Of a stretch of DNA of 64,000 nt, positions 46,433-55,478 are shown piece after piece (positions within the stretch are counted from its first letter, which is position 1; each line of letters starts with the position of its first letter). The notes beneath the pieces were generated by a model that made no database searches, was not told where the DNA came from, and was given only the letters and a program-made list of their open reading frames with translations. Made by a program: the position numbers and the translations under genes. The stretch is from NCBI RefSeq assembly GCF_000241055.1, contig NZ_CM001398.1, forward strand, positions 593,190 through 657,189, written 5' to 3'. This DNA comes from Oenococcus kitaharae DSM 17330 (GTDB lineage: Bacteria > Bacillota > Bacilli > Lactobacillales > Lactobacillaceae).

Positions 46433-46753
46433 TCAAGCAATTAGAAATTCACTGGTATAGAAGGCGATATATCTTTTAGTTGTTGCGTCATATTGATATG
46501 ACGTCCCTGTTGAATAATTGCAACTATAATATCCTTGGTAGCGCGCTACCCAGACAATCTGCCCAGCGATTGAGATGGGGGAATTTTTGAACGTTAATTT
46601 CACTTGAGTTAATCTAGGTGGATTAAGATCTGTGGCTGCGTATGCAATATTATTATTTAACAAATTTATATTTGTCAAAAAACTGGAAGACAAAAATAGA
46701 GCAGACGTTGTGATTAATAAAAGTAAAAATCTAAAACTGTTTCTTTTCAACAT
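46433..46753 (-). CDS. Small secreted protein of unknown function
   Basis: A 106-residue precursor with a clear Sec signal peptide (basic start, hydrophobic residues 8-26) and a likely cleavage after AYA near residue 40. The mature part of about 66 residues is rich in Tyr and beta-prone (ISIAGQIVWVARYQGYY, YDATTKRYIAFYT) with a single Cys. Size and export resemble lactococcin 972-type bacteriocins, but I see no convincing family match. Convergent with the ABC transporter genes and ended by its own terminator. Confidence 0.6.
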   Translation of the reverse strand: MLKRNSFRFLLLLITTSALFLSSSFLTNINLLNNNIAYAATDLNPPRLTQVKLTFKNSPISIAGQIVWVARYQGYYSCNYSTGTSYQYDATTKRYIAFYTSEFLIA

Positions 46754-47022
46754 AATCGATCTTCTCTTTAGACACCGGTTACGGAACCAATGCCTTGCTT
46801 TATTTATAAAATCTCTTCTGATGATTAAAAATAATTGACAAGATATTGTTTTTATGAAGCTACTAAACGTGGCCTGATACAGTCAATAGATAGATTCAAT
46901 CGGATTTTGTACCGCAATGATCAATGGGTTGATTCATAGTTTTAAACCAACAGAATCTTTAGAAACAGTTAAAACATTCAGTTAGCCACTTGTCATTATT
47001 TCTCAGAGGGTCTATCTTAAAA

Positions 47023-47070
47023 GGCGAACATACGTTCGCCTTTTTGTTTCATGACTAGCGGCGTATGTTC
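47023..47070 (+). promoter_or_regulatory. Terminator/antiterminator-like leader before the DUF1906 gene
   Basis: GGCGAAC, loop ATAC, GTTCGCC and five T (47023-47045) form a perfect terminator 58 bases before the gene, with no gene upstream on this strand. CGTATGTTC (47062-47070) is the exact complement of GAACATACG (47026-47034) inside that hairpin, so an alternative pairing exists. The rest of 46754-47020 contains nothing I can identify. Confidence 0.55.
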
Positions 47071-47102
47071 ATCATTCGTTTTTGAAAAGAGGATTTTTTA
47101 TT

Positions 47103-49268
47103 ATGGTAGATCAAATGGTTTTAGCCACGCAACAGTGGCTCAACAAGACTTATGGATCCGTCGCCAACTATACGCCCGTGACCGAAAACGGTCAGACAGG
47201 TTGGCAGACAATTTACGGCCTGATCCAAGGCCTGCAACACGAACTAGGCATTAGCCTACAAGCTGGCTTGCCGGCTTTTGGCCAAGCCACAGCCGCTGCT
47301 TTTGATGCGCAAGTGGTCCCTCGGTTAAAAAATGGCTATCAAAGTTCCTTTGTTTATTTGATTCAAGGTGCCTTTTGGGCTAAAGGAATTAATCCTGGCG
47401 AGTTTAATGGCGTCTATTCATCTGAGACGCAAGCGGCCATTATCACGCTTCAAACAGAAGCCGGCTTTACTAATCCGGATGGCGTCTTGACGGCACTCTG
47501 GGCCAAAGCTTTGTTTGACATGTCAGCTTTTGTGCTACTGGCTAATGGTGATGCCAAAATTCGCAGCATGCAACAATACTGAAATCTGCACTATAGCGAG
47601 CAAACAGGTATTTTACCAGCTGATGGTATCTACCAACGTGATACGAATACCGCCTTAATCTATGGCGTTCAAGTCGAATTAGGTCTGGCCGCGATTGCTA
47701 ACGGCGTTTGGGGACCGGCCACACGTTCGGCTTATGCGACGGCTTATGCTAATGGACTCAGTGCGAGCCTGATTCGCCTTGTTCAGTTTGCTTTGTATGT
47801 CAATATGGCCCAATACATCACGGCTAATCAGTTGTCGACAGTTCCTTTTAATGGCCAGTTGGATACAACTACTCAGTCCTTGCTCTTTGCCTTTCAGCAG
47901 TTTATGCATCTCACACCCGTCACTGACGAGCAGCCTGATCCTGTGACGATGTATTCACTGATGGTCTCTAGCGGCAGTCCAAGCCGCAACTTCTGGGGGA
48001 TTGATACTTCGATTCAATTAACACCGGCCATGATTCAAGCCTTGGTGAATTGGGAGGTCACTTATGTGGGGCGTTATTTGACTGGGTCGGTGGGCAGTGG
48101 CGCTTCACAAAGGCCGAAGAATCTCACGCGTTCTGAAGCTCAGGCCATTTTGAAGGCTAATTTGCATTTAATCCCGATTTATCAAGACAATAATCCCACG
48201 GCGGCTTATTTCACCAGACGGCAAGGACAAAAAGATGCCCGAGCAGCCATGGCTGCTGCGACAGAACTGGGGTTGCCAACGAACACCACGATTTATTTTG
48301 CCATTGATATGGATATGACTGATGATGAGATCACGGCTTATGCTGTCCCTTACTTTAACGGGATCACGTCTATTTTTAATAATGGTGAAGGTGCTAACTA
48401 TTATGTGCCGGGAGTTTATGGGACGCGTAATGTTAGCACGCGTTTAGCACTCGAATCTGGATCTGTTTCTAGTTATGTCTCTAATATGTCGACAGGCTAT
48501 TCTGGCAATCTCGGTTTTTCTCAGCCTTTAAATTGGGCCTTTGATTAATTCGCCGAAGATGATTCGGGTGCCAGCGGTGTGCCGGCGATTGATTATGTCA
48601 ATGTCTCTCACGAAGATGAAGGTGTCCTAGCTTTAGACGCGCCCGTCAAATTAAGTTGGATCTTTGATACAGAGTTTACGCCTTTAAGATCAGCTTACCT
48701 TGGTGGTTCTTTGACTTGGAACGAACCAGAAATAACCTTGTACGATAATAAACTGTTAAAGCTCACGGCTCAATTAACGACTAGCGTGAGTTCAGGACCA
48801 GCTCAGTCGCAATTTAATATTTCAGCTGGTCAGTTAGAAAACGGTTTTGAGGCTTCACTATCTAATGTCTTCGGTTCTGACGTTTCTGCTAAACTTAGTG
48901 ATCGGCTTGGAGATATTGCGGCTGGGATTGATACAGGGCTTTTAAAAATATCATGGCCTGGTTCAGGAACTGGAGTTGGCCTTTCTATTACTTTGATTAA
49001 CAACAAAAGTGAAATTAATGGTGTGGAAACCAGTTCAGCCATTATACTAAAGGCAAGTATTCATTTGGTACCCCTTAGCCAGCAAGAAGCATCCAACGAA
49101 TATCAAGAAGGAAATCAAAATATAGCACGTTTTGGACAGATGTCACCTCAAGAACAACGAGGTCTGGCAACGTTGCTTGTTTTTGGTTTAGCAGCAGCTG
49201 CTGTAGTGGTGACCGATGGCACTGGTTATCCGCTCATTCTAGCATTATTGGACTCTTTACTAGGCTAA
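47103..49268 (+). pseudogene. DUF1906 glycoside-hydrolase-like protein with peptidoglycan-binding-like repeats, two in-frame stops
   Basis: One continuous frame of 721 codons broken by TGA at 47580-47582 (codon 160) and TAA at 48546-48548 (codon 482). Codons 1-290 hold peptidoglycan-binding-like repeats (LATQQWLNKTYG, MQQY-stop-NLHYSEQTGILPADGIY). Codons 295-480 are a DUF1906 TIM-barrel (FWGIDTSIQLTPAMIQALVNWEVTYVGRYL, YFAIDMDMTDDEITAY). Codons 490-721 are an unrecognised domain ending in a hydrophobic stretch (LATLLVFGLAAAAVVV). No signal peptide. Restoring W and Q at the stops gives normal sequence. GAGGA precedes ATG 47103. Separate fragments could still be made, but no ribosome sites support this. 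The gene after it may be its immunity or partner. Confidence 0.75.
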
Positions 49269-49283
49269 AAATAGCGACTTGAT

Positions 49284-49955
49284 ATGACTGAAAATCCAGA
49301 CAATTTTTATACCTTTTCTGCTGCAGAACTGACTGAGACAAAAGCGGACTATAGTCAATTGTTAGCCGACAAGCATATGCATAATCGACAGTTTAAAAAG
49401 CGAGACCGCTTCTTTTCAGGAGCATTAATTGTGGGGGTTATTGCCATTCTGCTCGATCTGCCTGACTCCTGGATAGCCCTGCAGGTCATGTGGTCAGTTT
49501 TAAAGCTCCTAATCAAAGGGATGGATCTGTCTCCTTTATCCGTGTCTATCCGGCGTATCGGGTTAGCTACTTTTATTTATGGCATGTGTTCGCCCCTGAT
49601 AGTGGTCTTGATTGTGGCCATCATGGCTCTATTGAAACGCTTAAAGCATTTCGATCAGTTTTTGTTGGCTCGTTTCCCCACCAAAACTAGCCACTTTGAT
49701 TCAATGCCTGCGGCTAACAGCGCATTAGATGATTTAAAGATCCGACAAATGATCAAATTACCTAGCTACTTGATTGTCTGGCTGGCAGCTAAAGAAGCTC
49801 ATACCATCGCTTCTTGCTGGATCATTAGAAAAGCCGACCAGCCAGGTCTCTATGAAAAACTGCCTACGACTTATTACAATCATCTGCTTAAGAATCCTAG
49901 AACTCGTCGTTGGGCTGATTACTGGCTAATCGATGGGACGCAGAAAGACGATTAA
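49284..49955 (+). CDS. Two-helix membrane protein of unknown family (intact paralogue)
   Basis: A 223-residue protein: polar N-terminus, two membrane helices (about residues 48-75 and 95-120), then a basic-rich cytoplasmic domain with IRQMIKLPSYLIVWLAAKEA, SCWIIRKADQPGLYEKL and RRWADYWLIDGT. I do not recognise it. It starts 15 bases after the DUF1906 gene and shares its direction, so they are probably co-transcribed. A frameshifted paralogue is at 40707-41377. Position and duplication resemble an immunity gene next to its effector; inference only. Confidence 0.75.
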   Translation: MTENPDNFYTFSAAELTETKADYSQLLADKHMHNRQFKKRDRFFSGALIVGVIAILLDLPDSWIALQVMWSVLKLLIKGMDLSPLSVSIRRIGLATFIYGMCSPLIVVLIVAIMALLKRLKHFDQFLLARFPTKTSHFDSMPAANSALDDLKIRQMIKLPSYLIVWLAAKEAHTIASCWIIRKADQPGLYEKLPTTYYNHLLKNPRTRRWADYWLIDGTQKDD

Positions 49956-49984
49956 TTAACTTCAAGTATTGAAGAGCTATCGGA

Positions 49985-50010
49985 CCCACTGCTATCAGCA
50001 GTGGGTTTTT
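49985..50010 (+). terminator. Terminator after the second paralogue copy
   Basis: CCCACTGC, loop TATCA, GCAGTGGG, five T. Same hairpin as at 41407-41432. Confidence 0.9.
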
Positions 50011-50021
50011 GTTAGACTAAA

Positions 50022-50094
50022 GGGGCAGCCGTTAATAGCTGCACCCTTTTCAAAAACGAAGGATGGAAGACCTGTTGAAAGACAGGTCTTTTTT
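50022..50094 (+). terminator. Two further tandem terminator hairpins
   Basis: GGGGCAGC...GCTGCACCC-TTTT (50022-50050) and AAGACCTG...CAGGTCTT-TTTT (50067-50094). With the previous one, three terminators in about 110 bases; the remainder of 50095-50220 shows no gene. Confidence 0.7.
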
Positions 50095-50221
50095 GCTGTG
50101 CTGACAATGGCCAAACTTATGCCTGTGTGGCTGTTTCTTTAATATCCAGCATTTAATCTTTAATCCCACTGTTGGATTTTTTTAACTAAGTTTAATTGTG
50201 ATACTGTTTCAAAGGTTAAAG

Positions 50222-50250
50222 AAAAAGCACTGCTCTAGTAGCGCTTTTTT
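50222..50250. terminator. Terminator for the 50256 gene
   Basis: AAAAAGC ... GCTTTTTT with an inner stem. It has A and T tracts on both sides, and on the minus strand follows the stop of the Ser-rich protein. Confidence 0.7.
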
Positions 50251-50255
50251 CTTAA

Positions 50256-50969
50256 TTAATTGCGCAGCCTGGATTGGCCGTTTGGGCTCACAAGATAAAT
50301 GCCGACTGTCCCACTGCCACCGTTAGCTGCCAGTGATTTAGAAGCCACGACGACTTGATAATCACCATTCGCAGCCGCACTGCCTTCATAGACAAAGTCA
50401 CTTTTATCTATACCTTGTGCTTGTAAAAGCTGTCTTTGCAGGTCCGCAACTTCTTGGGCATTATGCACACGAATCGTCCGGTCTGGCTTATCTGTTGGGG
50501 CATTGGGTGCCACTTTTTTATATCGATCGAATTTAGCGGCATCTGCAGGTACCTGATTTTCTGGCCGGACTTGGCCGTTGGCATAAACCAGATAATTCCC
50601 AGTCTGATTCAAGTTATCAGCCGTATTCGGAGCTGATACAGAGCATTCATAAATCCCATCTGTATAAGCCAAATAGCTGTAGGTCAGAGCAGGATTATTA
50701 ATAGCAGTTCTTAAAGCCTGCAGTGCTTGGTCAGAATTGCTAACCGTCTTGGCGCTGGCTTGACTAGATGAGGTACTGCTTGATGAAGAGGACTCTGAAG
50801 AACCGGCACTGGCCTCGGCTTTTGATTGGCTGCGGCTAGATTTAGACCTTTGAGAAACAAGATCAGTGGGTGACTGGTTGTTTTTGCGGTTGGTGAACTG
50901 AAAAAACAACAAGACTAGGATTAATAGGGCAATGACGCTTGTTGTTGCGATGATAAGCTTTCTTTTCAT
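50256..50969 (-). CDS. Ser-rich membrane-anchored extracellular protein of unknown function
   Basis: A 237-residue protein: KRK start, one helix (residues 5-24), a Ser/Ala-rich linker (about 40-75) and an extracellular C-terminal region with two similar halves. Each half includes a Tyr/Gly motif (YLAYTDGIYECSVSAPN, DFVYEGSAAANGDYQVVVAS) and a YLVYANGQV / YLVSPNGQS segment, so it may contain a duplicated domain. AAGGGAG precedes ATG 50969. Same general layout as 17888-18511. Function unknown. Confidence 0.7.
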   Translation of the reverse strand: MKRKLIIATTSVIALLILVLLFFQFTNRKNNQSPTDLVSQRSKSSRSQSKAEASAGSSESSSSSSTSSSQASAKTVSNSDQALQALRTAINNPALTYSYLAYTDGIYECSVSAPNTADNLNQTGNYLVYANGQVRPENQVPADAAKFDRYKKVAPNAPTDKPDRTIRVHNAQEVADLQRQLLQAQGIDKSDFVYEGSAAANGDYQVVVASKSLAANGGSGTVGIYLVSPNGQSRLRN

Positions 50970-51063
50970 GTATGCTCCCTTATTGGTTACGAAAGCATTT
51001 TATCATAGGATATTTTTTGATCCGTTTTATCACGCGACGACGCTGCATGCCTATCCAAAATAT

Positions 51064-51336
51064 TTATTTCGGCTGCTGGATTTTTTCGTAAACACGACCA
51101 TCATCGGTACGCTTGAAGAAAGCAAAATCGACCAAGTCCCGCCGTACAGAAACATAATCTGGGAAACTAATAACCCTTTGGATCTGAGCATTGATGTCTG
51201 TCTCACTGAGTTCGCCAGCAGGAATTTTGTCTGCGATATAAGCTAGGACTTCGGTCAAACGATTCCTTTTCTTCGGCAGCATAAAAATCAAGTCGTCATT
51301 CATGTAGTTTTTAACAATTGTTTCGCTATTATTCAT
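51064..51336 (-). CDS. DUF2087 domain protein
   Basis: A 90-residue stand-alone DUF2087 protein: MLPKKRNRLTEVLAYIADKIPAG, a SETDINAQI helix, then DYVSVRRDLVDFAFFKRTDDGRVYEKI, matching the family pattern ending in LRRxLVDxGLLxRxxDGxxY. Elsewhere the domain is often fused to HTH regulators, suggesting a regulatory or nucleic-acid role. Ribosome site is weak. Lies just downstream of the disrupted ABC gene on the same strand. Confidence 0.7.
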   Translation of the reverse strand: MNNSETIVKNYMNDDLIFMLPKKRNRLTEVLAYIADKIPAGELSETDINAQIQRVISFPDYVSVRRDLVDFAFFKRTDDGRVYEKIQQPK

Positions 51337-51404
51337 CTTTAATCTTTCGTGGGGATAGTAGATATATCTCAGTTGCCATAAATCATAAGTCGGTCTTTCA
51401 CCAT

Positions 51405-53021
51405 CTAATTTCTAATCTGCAACTGGCCGTTAGCCAACTCCAAAACCTGGTCATAATCCTCGTACCAAGCTTGTGGTACCTGGTGTTCAACGTCAATCAA
51501 GGTCATTGGCAATTGCATCATACTTTCATGCAGTAATTTCGCAGTTGCCGCATCGAGAGACCCCAGACCCTCGTCAACAATCAGCCAGTTGCGTTTGTGA
51601 AGCAGAGCCCTAGCCATTTCAACTCGCCGTCGTTGTCCGCCGGATAATTTGTCTCCTTTGGGCCCGATCACAAAATCCAGGCCGCGCTGTTCTAATATAG
51701 AAGCTAATTGGCTCTCGAGCAAGGACTTTTCAATTTCTGCATCTGTAAAATCCTGAAAAAGGGTTAAATTATCGCGTAAACTGAGATCAAATAAGTTAGC
51801 ATCCTGTTGCACATAGGCAAATTGGCTGGTATCAACAGTTAACCCGGCCTGATCGTTAACTAAGACTTGGCCTTGACTCGGTGTTAGTTCACCCATCAAT
51901 GTCTTTAAAAGAGTTGTCTTGCCGGCGCCGGATTCACCGATCAGTAAAATTTTCTGGCCAGCTGTCACGGCTAAATTAAGATGGGCAAAAATCGACCGCT
52001 GATTCTGCTTGATTGTTACATCCTGCAGGCTGAGTTTGGTCATTTGTGGCAGCGAAGGCTGTGCTGATAGTGTTGGATCAGATTCATTAGTTGTTTGCTG
52101 GATTAAATGCTCGATGATTGGCTCAGTTGATTTAATCTGGTTATAGTAGCTAAAGTAGCTAATCGCATTCATTAAAGGCGAGGTGATACTGCCGGCAGCC
52201 ATAAAAGCGGCTAATAAACTACCGACTGACAGCTGGCCATTTAACACGAGCAGGCCGCCTAGGAATACCGGCAGCAGATTGGCAAAAATCATGAATAAGT
52301 CCGCGCAGATATTAACTGAAACGCGATCAAAATTATAGTGATAATAATATTTTTCTGTGCGGTCCACCAAAGTCTTGATAAATCTCAAAAAAGCTTTCTC
52401 GGCTTGATAGCTGACAATGGTTTCAGCACCATGAACGGCATCGGTGACCTGTTCAGTCGTCTGCTGATTGGATTGAGACCATCTTTTGGTGTTGCTTTGT
52501 AATTTTTTGGCAAACAGTTTTGGCACAAACAAGGGCAGCAGTGATGTCAGCACAAACACAGCACCAACCTGCCAATTCAAATAGAAAACATAGCTACTGG
52601 CAGCTAAAAACAGAAAAATGCAGTTGACCAGATTAATTGAAGCTGAGACAGCGCCATTTTCAATTTGTTTAACATCATTTAACAGAAAGGAAATTTCAGA
52701 GGCTGCACTTTCTTTCATCTGACCCACGGGGCTTTGGTAAAAATGAGTCAGCAGAGCCAGCTTGGTTTTCGTGTTGGTCTGCCAGATTGTGCGGTACATA
52801 TATTTTTGCCAGAAGAAACCAACTAGCTCGACAAAATACTGGCCTAAAAGCCCTCACAAAACAGCGAGTATTAACAAGTGCAACGATCGTTTGAACAAAC
52901 CGTCTGTCAGCATGCGCGTCATCTGTGGCATCACGAAAGCATCAACACTGATCAGCAGTGCAAAAATTATCGAAAGAAAGTAATCCTTTTTATTCACAAA
53001 TCTTTTCAGAAAAACAATCAT
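51405..53021 (-). pseudogene. ABC exporter (half transporter, membrane plus ATPase), in-frame stop near N-terminus
   Basis: The full frame is 538 residues from ATG 53021 (IVFLKRFVNKKDYFLSIIFALLISVDAFVMPQMTRML), with a TGA at 52854-52856 between LILAVL and GLLGQYFVELVGFFWQKYM. TGG to TGA is the simplest explanation. The remainder is intact: membrane helices to about residue 320, Walker A GESGAGKTTLL, signature LSGGQRRRVEMARAL, Walker B WLIVDEGLGSLDA. A downstream ATG at 52799 would miss two helices, so no working transporter is expected without readthrough. Family relatives export peptides or drugs. Confidence 0.8.
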
Positions 53022-53181
53022 GCCATTTTTAGTAATTGTTTGATCGCGAGCCGTTGTTCAGATTTTTCCTTTAATAAAGTATACGACTGCCATAAAAATA
53101 GTTGCTCCCAGATTTAAAAAATGACAGATTTCTGTCATTTTTTAATTTGTGATCTATAAACTGGACCCAATTTTTTAATAA

Positions 53182-54393
53182 TTAATCTGCTTCGACATAG
53201 GCGGCTTGTTCTTTCCAGGCGGCTGTTAGTGTCTGGCCTAGTTCTTGGATGCCGCGTTCGATATTGGCAATTGATTCACCTGTGAAGTTGATGCGAGCGC
53301 CGTTTTGAATTGTGCCGGAAGGGAATAGATTCGTAGAAGGTGTGAAACGCACGCCTGTCTGCGGAACCAGTTGTTTGTCTAAAAAGTCTGCCATATTAAA
53401 GTCTTCGGGCATTGTCAGCCAGACGAAGAAGCCGCCTTCAGGTTTGGTGTAGCGCGCTTGACTAGGCAGATACTTAGCCATCGCATCGAGCATGGCATTT
53501 TTCTTCTCACGGTAGTTATCGCAAACGATCTGAATATGTTTTTGCAAGTCGTTTTCATCCAAATAAGCATTCAGAATCGACATCATCAAATTGCTGGATT
53601 CGATATCGGCACCACTTTTCAAAGCCAGAATATCGCGATACAGATTGTCGTCAGCTGTCAGCCAGCCCATACGCAAGCCCGGTGCAATAATTTTAGAGAA
53701 ACTGCTGACGTAAATCACACGACTTTGTGTGTCCAGCGATTTCACCGTTGGCAGATTTTCACCATCGTAACGCAAATCACGATAGGTGCCGTCTTCTAGA
53801 ATAATCACATCGTAACGGTTGGCTAAATCGATCAAACGCTGCCGTTTCTCCAGAGACATAACCACGCCAGTCGGATTCTGGAAATCAGGGACGGTGTAAA
53901 TCATTTTCACAGCATGTTCTTTTAGTACTGCTTCCAGATTATCCATGTCCATGCCATCTTCTGCCATTGGTATCTCATAGAAGGTCGGTTCGTAAGCCTG
54001 AAAAGCAGCTAAAGCACCAATGTAAGTCGGGCCTTCGACAACTAGGCCGTCATCCTTGTTCAACATAAGACGGGCTGTTAAATCAATTGCCTGCTGAGCG
54101 CCTTGTGTCAGCATGATATGATCAGTATCTGTATGAATGCCGTCTTTTTGGGCCATCTTGTCAGCCAATTTCTGCCTTAAAGCTGGTAATCCAGCAGCTG
54201 TATTGTATTGCAATAATTTATCTTGGCCTTGTGAAAAGACATGCTGCGTTGCGCGGTCCAAAGCGTCTTTTGGAAAAAGGGCGGGATCAGGATAACCGGC
54301 TGAGAAGATGATTTGATTAGGCTGCGCCGGCGCAAAGAGTTTGTCCAAGCCGCTATGTGATGTTCTTTCGATTCTGCTTGCTAATTGATCCAT
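53182..54393 (-). CDS. PLP-dependent aminotransferase (class I/II, MocR-type catalytic fold)
   Basis: A 403-residue fold-type I aminotransferase similar to 2-aminoadipate/aromatic aminotransferases. Motifs are FSAGYPDPALFP at the start, QGAQQAIDLTARLML, YTVPDFQNPTGVVMS, and the PLP lysine in VIYVSSFSKIIAPGLRMGWL. GAGGTG precedes ATG 54393. Divergent from a LysR-type regulator, which probably controls it. Substrate not deducible. Confidence 0.88.
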   Translation of the reverse strand: MDQLASRIERTSHSGLDKLFAPAQPNQIIFSAGYPDPALFPKDALDRATQHVFSQGQDKLLQYNTAAGLPALRQKLADKMAQKDGIHTDTDHIMLTQGAQQAIDLTARLMLNKDDGLVVEGPTYIGALAAFQAYEPTFYEIPMAEDGMDMDNLEAVLKEHAVKMIYTVPDFQNPTGVVMSLEKRQRLIDLANRYDVIILEDGTYRDLRYDGENLPTVKSLDTQSRVIYVSSFSKIIAPGLRMGWLTADDNLYRDILALKSGADIESSNLMMSILNAYLDENDLQKHIQIVCDNYREKKNAMLDAMAKYLPSQARYTKPEGGFFVWLTMPEDFNMADFLDKQLVPQTGVRFTPSTNLFPSGTIQNGARINFTGESIANIERGIQELGQTLTAAWKEQAAYVEAD

Positions 54394-54458
54394 GTGATTC
54401 ACCTCAAAATTTTTAAAAGTAACCGGCTATTTGGGTCTTGTACTTTTCCTCTCTAATG

Positions 54459-54479
54459 TTATCCTCAGGTTATGGATAA
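54459..54479. promoter_or_regulatory. Candidate LysR operator
   Basis: TTATCC-N9-GGATAA, a perfect inverted repeat in the divergent region between the aminotransferase and LysR genes, with the T-N11-A spacing pattern expected for LysR-type proteins. Confidence 0.5.
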
Positions 54480-54534
54480 GTAAAATTCAAGTTTTTCATA
54501 AATAGATGAAATAAATTCACTATAAGGAGTTTTC

Positions 54535-55428
54535 ATGGCTAATTTTTCTTACGAAGTCTTTGCAGCAGTAGTCGAAAAGGGCAGCTTCTTCCATGCCGCC
54601 CAGTCTTTGAATGTGACACCAAGCGCCGTCAGCCACTCGATCAATCAGTTAGAGACAGATCTAGGATTTGCCTTGTTTTTGCGTAATCGCAGCGGTGTTG
54701 AGCTGACTAATGACGGTAAAACAGTGCTACCCGTCATTCAGTCGATTTTAAATACAGAAGAAGAACTGCGCCAGGTTGCTGATAATATTAAGGGTTTAAA
54801 CAGTGGCAGAATTCGCATCGGTGCTTTTAGCAGTGTTTGTATTAATTGGCTGCCGACCATTTTGCGGCGTTTTAAAAGCGAATATCCTCAGATTGAGGTG
54901 ACGATTTTTCAAGGCGATTTCAATCAGATTGTCGCCGGTGTCCGTGAAGGGACGATTGATATCGGCTTTAGTTCGCTGCCGATCGAAGACAATCTTTTGG
55001 TTCAGCCCTTGATCAAGGATCCGATTTATTGTGTCGCGCCGACAGATTTTGTGCCACAGGACGGCAAGGCCGTGACGAAAAAAGACATTGGCAAACGGCG
55101 TTTTATTCTGCAGCAGATCGATTATGACCGTGATACGAAAAACGCTTTGGATCGCTACAACGTGACACCGAATTCATTAACTTATTCCATTGATGACCAG
55201 TCGATTTTATCTATGGTCGAAAGCGGTTTGGGACTTGGTATTCTGCCGAAATTGGCCTTGAAAAAACTGACTGGGGATGTCCATATTTATCCTTTTGATA
55301 GAGAATTTGCCCGGACAATTTGTTTGGTTATGAATAAGACACAAGCACAGGCGCCTTCGACCAAGCGCATGACCAGCGAGATCAATCGTTTCCTAAAAGA
55401 AAGCTATCCTGATCGCTTATTCGCCTAA
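54535..55428 (+). CDS. LysR family transcriptional regulator
   Basis: A 297-residue regulator: winged HTH at residues 1-62 (YEVFAAVVEKGSFFHAAQSLNVTPSAVSHSINQLETDLGFALFLR) and a periplasmic-binding-like effector domain (GRIRIGAFSSVCINWLPTIL onward). AAGGAG precedes ATG 54535. It is divergent from the aminotransferase gene and is most likely its regulator. Confidence 0.9.
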   Translation: MANFSYEVFAAVVEKGSFFHAAQSLNVTPSAVSHSINQLETDLGFALFLRNRSGVELTNDGKTVLPVIQSILNTEEELRQVADNIKGLNSGRIRIGAFSSVCINWLPTILRRFKSEYPQIEVTIFQGDFNQIVAGVREGTIDIGFSSLPIEDNLLVQPLIKDPIYCVAPTDFVPQDGKAVTKKDIGKRRFILQQIDYDRDTKNALDRYNVTPNSLTYSIDDQSILSMVESGLGLGILPKLALKKLTGDVHIYPFDREFARTICLVMNKTQAQAPSTKRMTSEINRFLKESYPDRLFA

Positions 55429-55432
55429 ATAA

Positions 55433-55459
55433 AAAACGAAGAAATAAATTCTCCGTTTT
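55433..55459. terminator. Terminator between LysR and ribB genes
   Basis: AAAACGAAGAA, short loop, TTCTCCGTTTT: one mismatch, A and T tracts on both sides, so it can serve both convergent genes. Confidence 0.65.
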
Positions 55460-55478
55460 GAATACTGAATACTGATCT

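Noticed and set aside
51405-52799. A shorter intact ABC exporter starting at 52799
   Set aside because: Family sequence continues upstream in frame through a TGA to ATG 53021, so the shorter version is a fragment.
36665-53021. UGA or UAA recoding as an explanation for the in-frame stops
   Set aside because: TGA and TAA are used as normal stops throughout the window, TGG is used for Trp, and no SECIS-like or pyrrolysine context was noticed; decay is simpler.
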